Assembly (NCBI GenBank): GCA_003131635.1
Contig: PKVZ01000141.1
Location: forward strand, 1-32,188
DNA length: 32,188 bases
DNA from: Acidobacteriaceae bacterium
Lineage (GTDB): Bacteria; Acidobacteriota; Terriglobia; Terriglobales; Acidobacteriaceae
Reading direction: 5' to 3'
The position numbers and the translations under genes are program-made. Positions 8,361 to 16,748 of the stretch are shown here, one piece after another. Positions within the stretch are counted from its first letter, which is position 1, and each line of letters opens with the position of its first letter. The notes beneath the pieces are model-generated. The model made no database searches. It was not told the DNA's origin and was given only the letters and a program-made list of their open reading frames with translations.

Positions 8361-10001
8361 TCAAGCCTCACTCTTCGCAGCGATGGGGAACCGGCGTCCG
8401 TACCCGAAAGCCTTGGGAGAAATCTTGATGCCCGGCGCCGCCTGCTGACGCTTATATTCCGCCCGGTCCACCATTCGCACCACGCGCCGCACCACCTCAA
8501 TATCAAAGCCGCGATCCGCCGCAATCCGTTCCACCGATCGCGCATCTTCCACATAGTCTTCGAGCACCGCGTCCAGAATCTCGTAAGGCGGCAGCGAGTC
8601 ACTGTCTTTCTGATCGGGCCGCAACTCCGCCGACGGCGGCTTCTCCAGCGTATCCCGCGGAATTACCGGCATCCGCGAATTCACGTAATAGCTCAACCTG
8701 TATACCAAAGTTTTCGGCACGTCGGAGATGACCGCCAGTCCCCCCACCATGTCCCCGTAAAGTGTACAGTAGCCCACGCCCAGTTCGCTCTTGTTGCCGG
8801 TGGAGAGCACAATCGCGCCGAATTTATTGGAGAGCGCCATCAGCAGCGTCCCGCGCGCTCGCGATTGAATATTCTCCTCGGTCACGTCCTCCTTCTGATT
8901 CGCAAACACTTCCTTCAAAGTCTTGCGATACGCTTCAACGGCGCAATTGATCGAGAGCAGCTCGAAACGAATCCCAAGATTGCTCGCCAGTGCACGCGCG
9001 TCATCGATCGATCCCGGCGAAGAATACGGTCCCGGCATCCCTACGCCGATCACATTCTCCGCCCCCACCGCGTCGGCGGCGATGACCGCCGTCAGCGCCG
9101 AATCGATCCCGCCGCTGAGTCCGATGATGGCCTTGCGGAATCCACACTTCTGGATATAATCTCGCGTGCCCAGCACCAGCGCGCCGTACACGCTGGCTTC
9201 TTCGCCCTCGAGCTGCTCGTGAAGATCGCCCGTAAGTTTCGTTGAGTCGAAGTAGATGAGATCTTCTTCGAAGGAACGTCCCTGGGCGATGATGTTCCCT
9301 TCCGCATTGAGAACGATACTCGAGCCGTCGAAAAGCAAGCTGTCATTGCCTCCAACCTGGTTGACCATCGCAACCGGAACCTTATGCTGCCGGGCGATTG
9401 AGGCCAGCATGTCGCGGCGCACTTCGCGCTTGCCAATCCAGAATGGCGACGCCGAAATATTCAGAACAAGATCGCCCCCGGCTCGAATCAGCGCGTCGAT
9501 GGGATCAATCGTGTACAGCCGCTTCGGCCAGAATAGCTTGTCGTTCCAGGCGTCTTCGCAAATCGTAAGCGCCATGCGATTGCCGCAAAGCGGAAATAGT
9601 TGCTGACTTTTCGCCGGAGCGAAGTTGCGCATCTCGTCGAAAACGTCGTAGGTCGGCAACAGCATCTTCGACTGCAGAAAGGCAATTTTGCCCTCCTGCA
9701 ACAGCGCGGCCGAATTCATCGCAGACTTGCCGGTTTCAGATTCCGCCGGAGTGACTAGCCCACAGATCACGGCAATGCCGCGGGTCGCAACTGCAATCTC
9801 CTCGGCGGTCTCGCGATTGCGCGCAGCGAACGATGGCCGCTCGACTAAGTCGCGCGGCGGATATCCACACACGGATAATTCGGGAAACAGAATCAGGCCC
9901 GCGCCCCCGGCTTGCGCGCGCCGCGAAAACTCAATGATCTTCGCCGCATTGCCGGAGAAATCTCCAACCGTAGGATTAATTTGTCCCAGCGCAATCTTCA
10001 C
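8361..10001 (-). CDS. nadE: Glutamine-dependent NAD+ synthetase
   Basis: Two-domain enzyme of 546 residues making NAD+ from deamido-NAD+ with glutamine as nitrogen donor. The N-terminal nitrilase-type glutaminase domain carries the triad Glu41 (FPELSVCGYPP), Lys112 (SKMLLPTYDVFDE) and Cys148 (TICEDAWND). The C-terminal synthetase domain has the P-loop-like GLSGGIDSALTAVIAADA, GMPGPYSSPGSIDDA, ALSNKFGAIVLSTGNKSELGVGY-type and YGDMVGG motifs. Its length matches short bacterial two-domain NadE. The start is GTG at 10001, with no Shine-Dalgarno but a TACACT hexamer six bases upstream, suggesting a leaderless message. A strong inverted repeat lies between it and the upstream PilZ gene. Confidence 0.96.
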   Translation of the reverse strand: MKIALGQINPTVGDFSGNAAKIIEFSRRAQAGGAGLILFPELSVCGYPPRDLVERPSFAARNRETAEEIAVATRGIAVICGLVTPAESETGKSAMNSAALLQEGKIAFLQSKMLLPTYDVFDEMRNFAPAKSQQLFPLCGNRMALTICEDAWNDKLFWPKRLYTIDPIDALIRAGGDLVLNISASPFWIGKREVRRDMLASIARQHKVPVAMVNQVGGNDSLLFDGSSIVLNAEGNIIAQGRSFEEDLIYFDSTKLTGDLHEQLEGEEASVYGALVLGTRDYIQKCGFRKAIIGLSGGIDSALTAVIAADAVGAENVIGVGMPGPYSSPGSIDDARALASNLGIRFELLSINCAVEAYRKTLKEVFANQKEDVTEENIQSRARGTLLMALSNKFGAIVLSTGNKSELGVGYCTLYGDMVGGLAVISDVPKTLVYRLSYYVNSRMPVIPRDTLEKPPSAELRPDQKDSDSLPPYEILDAVLEDYVEDARSVERIAADRGFDIEVVRRVVRMVDRAEYKRQQAAPGIKISPKAFGYGRRFPIAAKSEA

Positions 10002-10007
10002 ACTATT

Positions 10008-10036
10008 AGTGTAAAGCCGGGCCTAGCGCAGGCCAA
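10008..10036 (-). promoter_or_regulatory. Candidate nadE promoter (leaderless)
   Basis: On the minus strand TTGGCC (10031-10036) and TACACT (10008-10013) are separated by 17 bases, and TACACT ends six bases before the GTG start of nadE. This would place the transcript start at the start codon, which fits the absence of a ribosome binding site. The -35 match is weak. The promoter overlaps the inverted repeat at 10011-10055. Confidence 0.35.
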
Positions 10037-10055
10037 GTTCGGCTTCGGGCTTTAC
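10011..10055 (-). promoter_or_regulatory. Structured inverted repeat just upstream of nadE
   Basis: A perfect 8-bp inverted repeat (GTAAAGCC 10011-10018, GGCTTTAC 10048-10055) encloses an internal hairpin with arms GGCCT 10020-10024 and AGGCC 10030-10034 and a 5-base loop. As minus-strand RNA this is an outer stem, a one-sided 13-base bulge and an inner stem. It sits 12 bases after the PilZ stop and 9 bases before nadE. It could terminate the PilZ transcript, form a cis-regulatory leader for nadE, or be a dispersed repeat. No U-tract follows. Confidence 0.45.
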
Positions 10056-10067
10056 TCTCGCACGCAA

Positions 10068-11459
10068 CTAAACCTTGGGCGGTGCAGATCCTGACTGTGC
10101 AGATCCCGGTGACGCAGATCCCAGTGACGCAGATACTGGCTCCCCAGCGCCCGCCACCGCAGCCTTTGCCAGCAGAGCGCTCACCGGCCGCACGGCCTCC
10201 GGTTTCGAACACAAGTCCACCACTTCCGCTATCTTCTCAATCTCTTGCTGCTTCACCGCCATCCAACTCTCAAAAGTAGCTTTCTCCCTCGCCATTCCGT
10301 CCAGGTTGCGAGTGATGCGCACCATGTACTGCGCCTTAACCCTCTCCAGCTCTTCCTGAATCTGAACATTTTCGTCCGCCTTCCGCGCCCACGCCGCCTC
10401 AACCTGCTTCTTCTGTTCTGCTTCGTAAGCTTCCAGAACTCCCTGACGGGCCTTGGCGTCTTCCTGTACTCGCTCGATCGACATGCCCGCAGCCTCAAGA
10501 GCCATCAGTACGGCGGCGCGCCTCATCTCTTTTGACAGCCCCCGCAGGTGCTCGCTATTGATCATCTCGGACACTTTGGGAATGCTATATCCCTTTTGCG
10601 GACTCATGATCCCGGCAGCGCGGTAAATCTCTTCCATCGGCAACAGCTCCGCCTGCAAGCCGGCAGTGCCCACCGGTTCGTCCTCCCCCGCAGCCTTGTT
10701 CGCAGATGCTGTTTCTTCCGGCATGAGATCCTCCTTTGCGCTCTTTCCGTCCCCGCCTCCGTTGTTTCCGGCGCCTGTAATCGGGCCCTCTCGCCTCTTT
10801 TGCCAGGGTGCCAGTTCGAGCCATTTGCGTGCCATAGATTTCCTCTCCTTCGGGACTTCCCTAGCCTTCGCTCGCGATGTGGTTCGGCTCCGCGCTCGCC
10901 GAGCCCTCCGCGACTCTTCGCCCTGCGAAGGGCCCAGCCGCTCGCGATGAACCGTTTCGCGGCCAGCTATCCCAATTCCACCGTCCCCTTCGCGATGAAT
11001 CTCGCGGCGAAACATGGCCGCAGCCGGGTTCGCCGCGGGCACCAACGGCTCCACTTCCACCAGCTTTATGGCGGGCACTTTCATTACCGTATCCTCGTGC
11101 GCCTGCGACACGCTTTGCACCTTAGTCTGCGCCCCATCGGAAGCCGCAGCCTCAGCACCTTTCACCTGGACATCTGTGCCTGCTGGCGGGCTGGTCAACT
11201 GACTATCCGTCTTTTCTCGCTGAACCCCCACCACATAATCCCAGTTCTCACGCCGGCAGTACCGCACCACGCCCGAGAATTGTTCGAAACGCGACTGAAT
11301 CCTCAGCTTCGCTCCCAAGTCGATTGGCGTTTTCACTCGAAGACAGGCCCCACTCAGCGACTTGTCTTCCATCCGCGCGGAAATACTCCGCCCTTTTCCC
11401 CCAGGATCTTCCCACGATACGTCCACCACGATCATCACGGCGGTCCGCGCCTCTCGCAC
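10068..11459 (-). CDS. PilZ-domain protein with coiled-coil C-terminal half (possible in-frame fusion of two genes)
   Basis: Residues about 10-75 form a PilZ-like domain: the DKSLSG segment matches the DxSxxG motif, followed by GAKLRIQSRF, GVVRYCRRE and YVVGVQ. PilZ domains often bind cyclic di-GMP; the paired RxxxR motif is not clear here, so binding is uncertain. The middle (roughly 150-205) is Arg/Ser/Glu-rich and of poor quality. From Met at 10835 the sequence becomes orderly again: MARKWLELAPWQ, an acidic linker, then long charged helices (EAYEAEQKKQVEAAWARKADEN) predicted coiled coil, and a Ser/Gly/Pro repeat tail. The GTG at 11459 is preferred because AGGAG lies 7 bases upstream; a TTG at 11519 in the same frame has no RBS. 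A perfect RBS also precedes the internal ATG. Confidence 0.7.
   Translation of the reverse strand: MREARTAVMIVVDVSWEDPGGKGRSISARMEDKSLSGACLRVKTPIDLGAKLRIQSRFEQFSGVVRYCRRENWDYVVGVQREKTDSQLTSPPAGTDVQVKGAEAAASDGAQTKVQSVSQAHEDTVMKVPAIKLVEVEPLVPAANPAAAMFRREIHREGDGGIGIAGRETVHRERLGPSQGEESRRARRARSRTTSRAKAREVPKERKSMARKWLELAPWQKRREGPITGAGNNGGGDGKSAKEDLMPEETASANKAAGEDEPVGTAGLQAELLPMEEIYRAAGIMSPQKGYSIPKVSEMINSEHLRGLSKEMRRAAVLMALEAAGMSIERVQEDAKARQGVLEAYEAEQKKQVEAAWARKADENVQIQEELERVKAQYMVRITRNLDGMAREKATFESWMAVKQQEIEKIAEVVDLCSKPEAVRPVSALLAKAAVAGAGEPVSASLGSASPGSAQSGSAPPKV
10084..10143 (-). repeat. Four 15-bp tandem repeats at the 3' end of the PilZ/coiled-coil gene
   Basis: GCAGATC recurs at 10084, 10099, 10114 and 10129, exactly every 15 bases, with near-identical spacers. 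It encodes a five-residue Ser-Ala-x-x-Gly repeat at the extreme C-terminus. Copy number probably varies between strains by slippage. Confidence 0.8.
10841..10849 (-). promoter_or_regulatory. Internal ribosome binding site in the PilZ/coiled-coil gene
   Basis: On the minus strand AGGAGAGGA precedes an in-frame ATG at 10835 by five bases (ATCT and one more). This is the strongest Shine-Dalgarno in this part of the window, and it would start a 255-residue protein, MARKWLELAPWQ..., containing only the coiled-coil half. It implies either a second product or a formerly separate gene. Confidence 0.6.
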
Positions 11460-11576
11460 AGGAGTGCTCCTGCGGAATCTATCGGCAATAAATAGAATCG
11501 GTTCACAAACCGGGCGCAATCCCGATTCGATTATTTTAGGTTAGGATTTTCCCATTCTGGATTGCATGCCTGCCCG

Positions 11577-14396
11577 CTACTCATCGCCTCCCGCCGGAAA
11601 CACGGTGTGCCTCGCCGCAGGCGCGGGTGCATCTCCTCTTTGATCGCGCCACAGAACGTTATTCAGACGCTCCGCTCCCGCCGCGTCGGGCCGCGAGAAA
11701 TCCATCTTCGACGATTCACTTGCTCCCGGCGCATCCCGCTTGTTCGTCTCGTAGATCAGACCATTCTTCAGATTGCGGTAGTCCGCCTCGAATGCGGCCT
11801 GCTTGCCTTCGCCGGAGAACATCGGCCCCATCGCCGGTGCATACGCGTCGTTTTGATTCATCGGCGGTAACCCCAGCAGCATCTCCATCGTGTGAATCAG
11901 GTTGACCGTGGTGTAGAAGCGGTGGTCAACGAAGGTCCCGGCTGCCGTGCCCGGCGAATATTTGCTCACCACGAAGGCTATCGAGCGGTGCGCGTCCACA
12001 TGGTCTGCTCCATTTTGCGCATCGTCCTCAAGAATAAATATCGCCGTGTCATCCCAGTAAGGACTGTGCGAGACCGCGTCCACCACGCGCCCCAGCGCTA
12101 GATCATTGTCGGCCACCGAAGCCGCCGGCCGCGGCTTGGCGGGACGCGTACCTCCAGTGTGATCGTCCGGCAAATAAAGCAAAACAAACGCCGGCAACTG
12201 AAAATCCGCGCTTTCATCGGCCGCTCGGGCGCGCGCGTAAGCGCCGAATTCATTCAGAAATTCATCCGCCCGCAGCTGGTCTGGATAATCCGTGTTGAAA
12301 TCCGGATACAGCGGATCGAAATGATCCCGCAGCACCGCCTTCGTAGGCTTCACACCCTTGAACAGCGGTACCGCCCATGGCCACGGACTCGGCGCGCCAT
12401 GTGGATCTCCCACATTGGACGCCAAAGCGTCTCCCTTTTGCACGTCCGTCTGTGGACACTCAGATTCCTGCCCCGACGGAGTTCCCTGCTTGGGTGACGC
12501 AACCTTGCGGAGTTTATTGCACCACTCCGCATTCACATACTCGCCATAATCGCGATAACTTAGTCCGTGCCGCGCCACGTTATCCCAGAGAAATCCGGTA
12601 GAAGGATCGTCGATATCCGCCTCATTATGCTCAAGCGGATACTCATCAGCCACCGTGCCCTGGAAATCATATGTCCGCTCCTTGCCGCGGTAAGCAATCT
12701 GCCACGTCTTTTCGTTGTAATCGCTGGTGATGGCCGCAGTCGACCACAGATGTCCATCGCCCGAAACTTCTCCGCTATCGTAAAAATTGTCGAGCACACC
12801 GAACTGCAACGCCAGCTTGTGCTCGTTCGGCGTGAAGTCGGCGCCATACATGGTCAATGACGGGTCGCCGTCACCCGGTTTCAGGTCGCCAAGAATCTGG
12901 TCGTACGTGCGATTCTCTTTTATGACGTAGATCACATGCTTGATCGGATTCTTGCCCCCTGCGAACTGAATCGTCCCGGGATCGTTATGCAGCAGGTTAT
13001 CGTTCTCGACCGTTCGTGTAAGTTCATCGAGCTTGTCGAGAGTCGAGGGAATGTTCAACCGCGCGATTGATCCCCGCAGCAGCGTCGGAATATAAGGATG
13101 CGCCTGATGTTTGAGCTCGTATGCAGTCTTGCCCATTCCCTTGTTCGGTCCGGTGCCTTCGCCCTTGGCAGTAGCGATGAGGAGATCGTCGCCGTGAAAG
13201 GCAACTGCGCTCGGGTACCAGTCGGTAGGAATGAAGCCCAGAGCGGCCAAGGTGGTGGGCTCACCCGTCGCATCCGGATTCAGGGTCGAGATATCAAATA
13301 CTGCGACCGCATTGGCGGACGCGTCGGCCACGAAGAGACGCTTCCCGTCCGCAGAGTGCGCCAACGCGCTGGGATAAGTCCCGGCAAACTCCTGATGGCG
13401 AACCGTGCTGTTAAGAAAGGCAACGATCTGCCCGCTCGCTGTCGAAACCGCCGCGACCGCATCAACGTTCGACAGGGCTACATAAAGAAGCTTTTCGTCC
13501 GGACTCAACAGCATCGCCGTCGGATGCGATCCCGGCGCTATCGGATCATCCGGCTCCTTCACCTTGATCCAGCGAACAACCTTCCCGTTAGTCAGATCCA
13601 GTTCCGCCACCTGCGACGCGTTCCACAAACTGCACCACGCGCGCCGTCCATCGCGCAAGGCCACGCAGGTGTAAGGAAATGACGACGGCACCAGGTCATT
13701 GGTGCTCAGGTCGAAGCGCTGAAGTATCTTGCCGCTCGCCACATCCAGCAGCACGGCATTGTCAGAGAGATTATTCGCAACCAGAAGCCGATCATGGCCA
13801 CCACTGGAAATCAGCGCCAGCCCCGCCGGATAAGAAATCGCGGTCCCGGCCGGAGTCTTCTGCAAAGCGATCGCGACCTTTTTCTCCGCGGCGAGCGCCT
13901 GTGGTTCGATTGCAATAAATCGCTCCGCCACCACCTTGCCACGGGCAAAACCGTAAACTGCAATTCCGTTGCCCGTATCTCCAGCTTTCTGTCCCGTCGG
14001 ATCTGTAATCGAACCCACCGAAGCGTAAAGATGTTTTCCATCCGACCCAAAGACCAGTCCCAGGAAGTAACTCTGATGCACGTCCTCGCCGAATCGCTTG
14101 TCGGGATAATCGGCCAGCCGATTCGTCTTCAGGTCGAGTACCGCAATCGACTGCGTCGCCAGTGTCTCCTGCGTTCCATACCCGTCATTCAGCAGCGCTG
14201 CGTAGCGTCCATCCGGACTGACGGCGATGCTGGCGGGAAAGCTGTTGGTGCTGCCGATACGCCCTGGTACGGGAGCCGTCAATGTCTTACTGGTAGAAAG
14301 CGAGATCGATGAGTTGCCAGTCCTTCGCTCCTGCGCGGCGGCAATCTGAAGAACGAGAAATGCGATCACGAAAATGATACGTGAGAATCGAATCAC
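11577..14396 (-). CDS. Bifunctional YncE-like beta-propeller / phosphoesterase (PF04185-type) secreted protein
   Basis: Exported protein of 939 residues. It starts with GTG at 14396, preceded by GGGGAGG (good RBS), and a signal peptide MIRFSRIIFVIAFLVLQIAAAQ. Residues about 45-440 contain YVTN/YncE propeller repeats (FPASIAVSPDGRYAALLNDG; HPTAMLLSPDEKLLYVALSN; YPSALAHSADGKRLFVADA). From about residue 480 a phosphoesterase/alkaline-phosphatase-like domain begins with IKHVIYVIKENRTYDQILGD, followed by FGVLDNFYDSGEVSGDGH, LLYLPDDHTGG, and ILEDDAQNGADHVDAHRS, which carries Asp/His metal ligands. This architecture is known in Acidobacteriota and relatives; the substrate is unknown, with phosphate mono- or diesters likely. 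It is convergent with nothing and monocistronic in appearance. A phosphate-scavenging role beside the pst genes is inferred. Confidence 0.88.
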   Translation of the reverse strand: MIRFSRIIFVIAFLVLQIAAAQERRTGNSSISLSTSKTLTAPVPGRIGSTNSFPASIAVSPDGRYAALLNDGYGTQETLATQSIAVLDLKTNRLADYPDKRFGEDVHQSYFLGLVFGSDGKHLYASVGSITDPTGQKAGDTGNGIAVYGFARGKVVAERFIAIEPQALAAEKKVAIALQKTPAGTAISYPAGLALISSGGHDRLLVANNLSDNAVLLDVASGKILQRFDLSTNDLVPSSFPYTCVALRDGRRAWCSLWNASQVAELDLTNGKVVRWIKVKEPDDPIAPGSHPTAMLLSPDEKLLYVALSNVDAVAAVSTASGQIVAFLNSTVRHQEFAGTYPSALAHSADGKRLFVADASANAVAVFDISTLNPDATGEPTTLAALGFIPTDWYPSAVAFHGDDLLIATAKGEGTGPNKGMGKTAYELKHQAHPYIPTLLRGSIARLNIPSTLDKLDELTRTVENDNLLHNDPGTIQFAGGKNPIKHVIYVIKENRTYDQILGDLKPGDGDPSLTMYGADFTPNEHKLALQFGVLDNFYDSGEVSGDGHLWSTAAITSDYNEKTWQIAYRGKERTYDFQGTVADEYPLEHNEADIDDPSTGFLWDNVARHGLSYRDYGEYVNAEWCNKLRKVASPKQGTPSGQESECPQTDVQKGDALASNVGDPHGAPSPWPWAVPLFKGVKPTKAVLRDHFDPLYPDFNTDYPDQLRADEFLNEFGAYARARAADESADFQLPAFVLLYLPDDHTGGTRPAKPRPAASVADNDLALGRVVDAVSHSPYWDDTAIFILEDDAQNGADHVDAHRSIAFVVSKYSPGTAAGTFVDHRFYTTVNLIHTMEMLLGLPPMNQNDAYAPAMGPMFSGEGKQAAFEADYRNLKNGLIYETNKRDAPGASESSKMDFSRPDAAGAERLNNVLWRDQRGDAPAPAARHTVFPAGGDE

Positions 14397-14482
14397 AGAG
14401 GCCTCCCCAAGCTGCTACAGCAAATAGAAAGATGAGCGTAATTCAGGCGGGAACCCGCGGTCAAAAGCACATAAGCACTTGC

Positions 14483-14517
14483 CGGCGTCCCGCAGATAAA
14501 TCTGCAGCGGGACGCCG
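14483..14517 (-). terminator. Long hairpin after the racemase-like gene
   Basis: CGGCGTCCC (14483-14491) pairs with GGGACGCCG (14509-14517), and inside it GCAGAT (14492-14497) pairs with ATCTGC (14500-14505), giving about 15 base pairs with a three-base bulge. It lies six bases beyond the racemase-like stop, where the pst operon would end. There is no U-tract on either strand, so termination is plausible but not certain. Confidence 0.5.
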
Positions 14518-14523
14518 CTGCCT

Positions 14524-15216
14524 TCAAGGCAGCACTCTTTTCACGATCGCGTCGATGTGCAGCTGCGCGCAGTCAATAAACGGAAACGTCGTATTCGATG
14601 GATTGAAAAGCAGAGCCAGATCCGTTCCCGCAAACACGATCGCTTCCAGACCTTCACGTTGAATCATGGTATGCGCCAGAAAAGCTAAGGTCTTACGTTC
14701 TTCTTTCGCGCCTTCGCCCCGCAGGGCGGTTCGCACATACGCCTCGTGGATTTGATCCACTTCCTCGGCTCGCGGCCGGACAGTATTTTGTCCTTGCAGC
14801 GTACCGAACAAGTCCGTTTCGATGACAAACCGGGTTCCAAACAGAGCGATGCGCTTCCCGAGAATCGATTCGCGGACTACCTGCAGAAGATTTACCATCG
14901 GCAGCGCCGATTTCGTAACCAGCTCTTCGATACATAAATGCGGTGTTACTGCGCTCACCGCCGCCAAATCAGCCCCGCCATCCTTCAACTGGCCAATGAG
15001 CGCGACGAAATACTCCGTCAGATCTGCCAGTCGTTTGGCCTGCACATGGCCCAGGACTTTCTGCATATCCGCGTGCACCATCAAAAGGCGAAGCGGTTTT
15101 TGGAGTTGCGCGTGGGCCTTGGCCAGAGCCTGGTAATAATGAATGGTCGCTCCGACCCCGAGGCCTCCGATCAATCCCAGGCAGAGGCTTTCAGCCGTGC
15201 TCAGTGCCAGATCCAT
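14524..15216 (-). CDS. Aspartate/glutamate racemase-family protein lacking both catalytic cysteines
   Basis: Protein of 230 residues with the Asp/Glu/hydantoin racemase fold signature: LGLIGGLGVGATIHYYQAL at residues 13-31 (family GGMGPxAT...YY), ADLAAVSAVTPH at 82-93, LPMVNLL, and a C-terminal GLEAIVFAGTDLALLF (189-204) and FPFIDCAQLHIDAIV. In active racemases the two central motifs read CNTxH and GCTE, each with the catalytic Cys. Here they read S-Ala89-VTPH and A-Gly197-TD, so both Cys are absent. ATG 15216 follows GGAGAGATCG. It begins 39 bases after the phoU stop and is probably the last gene of the pst operon. It may be a non-racemising member of the family; its function is unknown. Confidence 0.85.
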   Translation of the reverse strand: MDLALSTAESLCLGLIGGLGVGATIHYYQALAKAHAQLQKPLRLLMVHADMQKVLGHVQAKRLADLTEYFVALIGQLKDGGADLAAVSAVTPHLCIEELVTKSALPMVNLLQVVRESILGKRIALFGTRFVIETDLFGTLQGQNTVRPRAEEVDQIHEAYVRTALRGEGAKEERKTLAFLAHTMIQREGLEAIVFAGTDLALLFNPSNTTFPFIDCAQLHIDAIVKRVLP

Positions 15217-15255
15217 CGATCTCTCCGGGTCGCACGCCTTGTGCTGTTTAGTGGA

Positions 15256-15972
15256 TTAAACTCCCGACGCGCGCGAGGTGCCCTCGTGCCCGGATGGGTG
15301 CTCGCCATGCTCCTCGGCACCAACATTGTGCCGCACATCGGCACCTTGCACCCAGAAGATGACGTCCTCCGCAATGTTCGTAGCGTGGTCAGCTACGCGC
15401 TCCAGATTGCGCGCCACCAGCAGCGCATCCAGCGCCTGCCGCACCACCTCAGGACGCTGGTTCATCGTCTTCACCAGTTGGATGAACGCATCGTCCTTCA
15501 TGCGGTCCACCACGTTGTCCATTTCCAGCACCGCCTGAGCCAGTTCCACTTTGCCTTCGATGAATGACTCGAGTGCCCGCCGCACCATGGCGCTCACGGC
15601 CGCGCCCATGCGCGCAATGTCCACCGGCAAGTCAACTGCCGGAAGATCCATCATGTCCATCACCCGCTCGGCGATATTCACCGCTTGATCGCCCACGCGT
15701 TCAAGATCGGAATTGATCTTGGTCACCGCCAGGATAAACCGCAGATCCACGGCCATGGGTTGCTGCATCGCCAGCAAGTCGAAGGCGGCTTCGTCGATCT
15801 CCCGTTCCGACGTGTTGATCAGGCTTTCGCCCTCGAGAACCATCTGGCAACGCGTAAGATCGCGGTCAATGTAGGCCTGGCGCGCGCGATCCACCGCCTG
15901 CTCCGCCAGCCCACCCATGCGGAGCAACTTCTGCCGTAGATCGTCGAGCCCTTGCTGAAAGCGCGTGCGCAT
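15256..15972 (-). CDS. phoU: Phosphate-specific transport system accessory protein PhoU
   Basis: Protein of 238 residues with two PhoU helical repeats. The first has EREIDEAAFDLLAMQQPMA, then DLRFILAVTKINSDLERVGDQA; the second has VRQALDALLVARNLERVADHA followed by TNIAEDVIFW. The D/ExxxD-type metal-binding motifs (E-R-V-G-D and E-R-V-A-D-H) are intact. PhoU damps Pho signalling and gates PstSCAB activity. It starts 14 bases after pstB with AAAGG upstream, in the order pstC-pstA-pstB-phoU. The C-terminal roughly 20 residues are His/Glu/Gly-rich and variable (AEEHGEHPSGHEG), possibly able to bind metal. Confidence 0.97.
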   Translation of the reverse strand: MRTRFQQGLDDLRQKLLRMGGLAEQAVDRARQAYIDRDLTRCQMVLEGESLINTSEREIDEAAFDLLAMQQPMAVDLRFILAVTKINSDLERVGDQAVNIAERVMDMMDLPAVDLPVDIARMGAAVSAMVRRALESFIEGKVELAQAVLEMDNVVDRMKDDAFIQLVKTMNQRPEVVRQALDALLVARNLERVADHATNIAEDVIFWVQGADVRHNVGAEEHGEHPSGHEGTSRASGV

Positions 15973-15986
15973 GATCCGAACCTTTC

Positions 15987-16745
15987 TTATCCAAATCTGC
16001 CCGTGATGTAGTCTTCCGTCCGCTTGTGTGACGGTTTGGTAAAGATTTTTTCCGTCTTATCGAACTCGATCATCTTGCCCAGCAGAAAGAAGCCGGTGAA
16101 TTCCGCAACCCGCGCCGCCTGCTGCATGTTATGGGTCACAATTACGATGGTATACCGCTCTTTGAGCTGAAAGATCAACTCTTCAATCTTCCCGGTGGAA
16201 ATCGGATCCAGCGCCGAGCAAGGCTCGTCCATCAGCAGAACCTCCGGCTCCACCGCCAAAGCCCGCGCAATGCAGAGCCGCTGCTGCTGCCCCCCCGAAA
16301 GACTAGCGCCTGATTTCTTGTGGAGCTGATCCTTTACCTCATCCCAGAGCGCTGCGGCGTCCAGCGACCCATGCACGATCTCGTCCAGCTTTCGCCGGTC
16401 GTTAAATCCATTCAGCTTCAATCCGGAAGCGACGTTATCGTAAATCGACATCGTGGGAAACGGATTCGCCTTTTGAAAAACCATCCCCACTCGCCGCCGC
16501 AACTGCGTGGCCGAGGTTCCGTTGTAAGCATCAATCTCTCCGATGCGCACGCTCCCCGTGACCCGCGCCTCGGGAATCGTTTCATGCATGCGGTTCAGGC
16601 AACGAATGAATGTAGACTTGCCGCAGCCCGAGGGTCCAATCAATGCCGTGGCGTGGTTGGCCGCCACTGCCAACTGAATGTCATACAGCGCCTGCGTCTT
16701 GCCATACCAGGCGTTCAAGTTCTCGACTTGGATGCCAACGCCCAT
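15987..16745 (-). CDS. pstB: Phosphate ABC transporter ATP-binding protein PstB
   Basis: ATPase of the high-affinity phosphate importer, 252 residues. Walker [10 protein letters not shown] lies near residue 37, the family phrase [16 protein letters not shown] follows, then the Q-loop [12 protein letters not shown], signature [16 protein letters not shown], Walker [14 protein letters not shown] and switch [10 protein letters not shown]. Length and motifs match PstB rather than other ABC ATPases. It starts three bases after the pstA stop, so its ribosome binding site lies inside pstA and translation is coupled. Confidence 0.98.
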   Translation of the reverse strand: MGVGIQVENLNAWYGKTQALYDIQLAVAANHATALIGPSGCGKSTFIRCLNRMHETIPEARVTGSVRIGEIDAYNGTSATQLRRRVGMVFQKANPFPTMSIYDNVASGLKLNGFNDRRKLDEIVHGSLDAAALWDEVKDQLHKKSGASLSGGQQQRLCIARALAVEPEVLLMDEPCSALDPISTGKIEELIFQLKERYTIVIVTHNMQQAARVAEFTGFFLLGKMIEFDKTEKIFTKPSHKRTEDYITGRFG

Positions 16746-16748
16746 AAA

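Noticed and set aside
8250-9245. 331-residue plus-strand frame antisense to nadE and the DsbA-like gene
   Set aside because: Its protein is Arg/His-rich as expected from the reverse strand of GC-rich coding DNA, while nadE on the other strand has full catalytic motifs.
10548-11495. 315-residue plus-strand frame antisense to the PilZ/coiled-coil gene
   Set aside because: Arg/His/Pro-rich with no recognisable domain; the minus-strand frame has a PilZ motif, coiled coil and ribosome binding sites.
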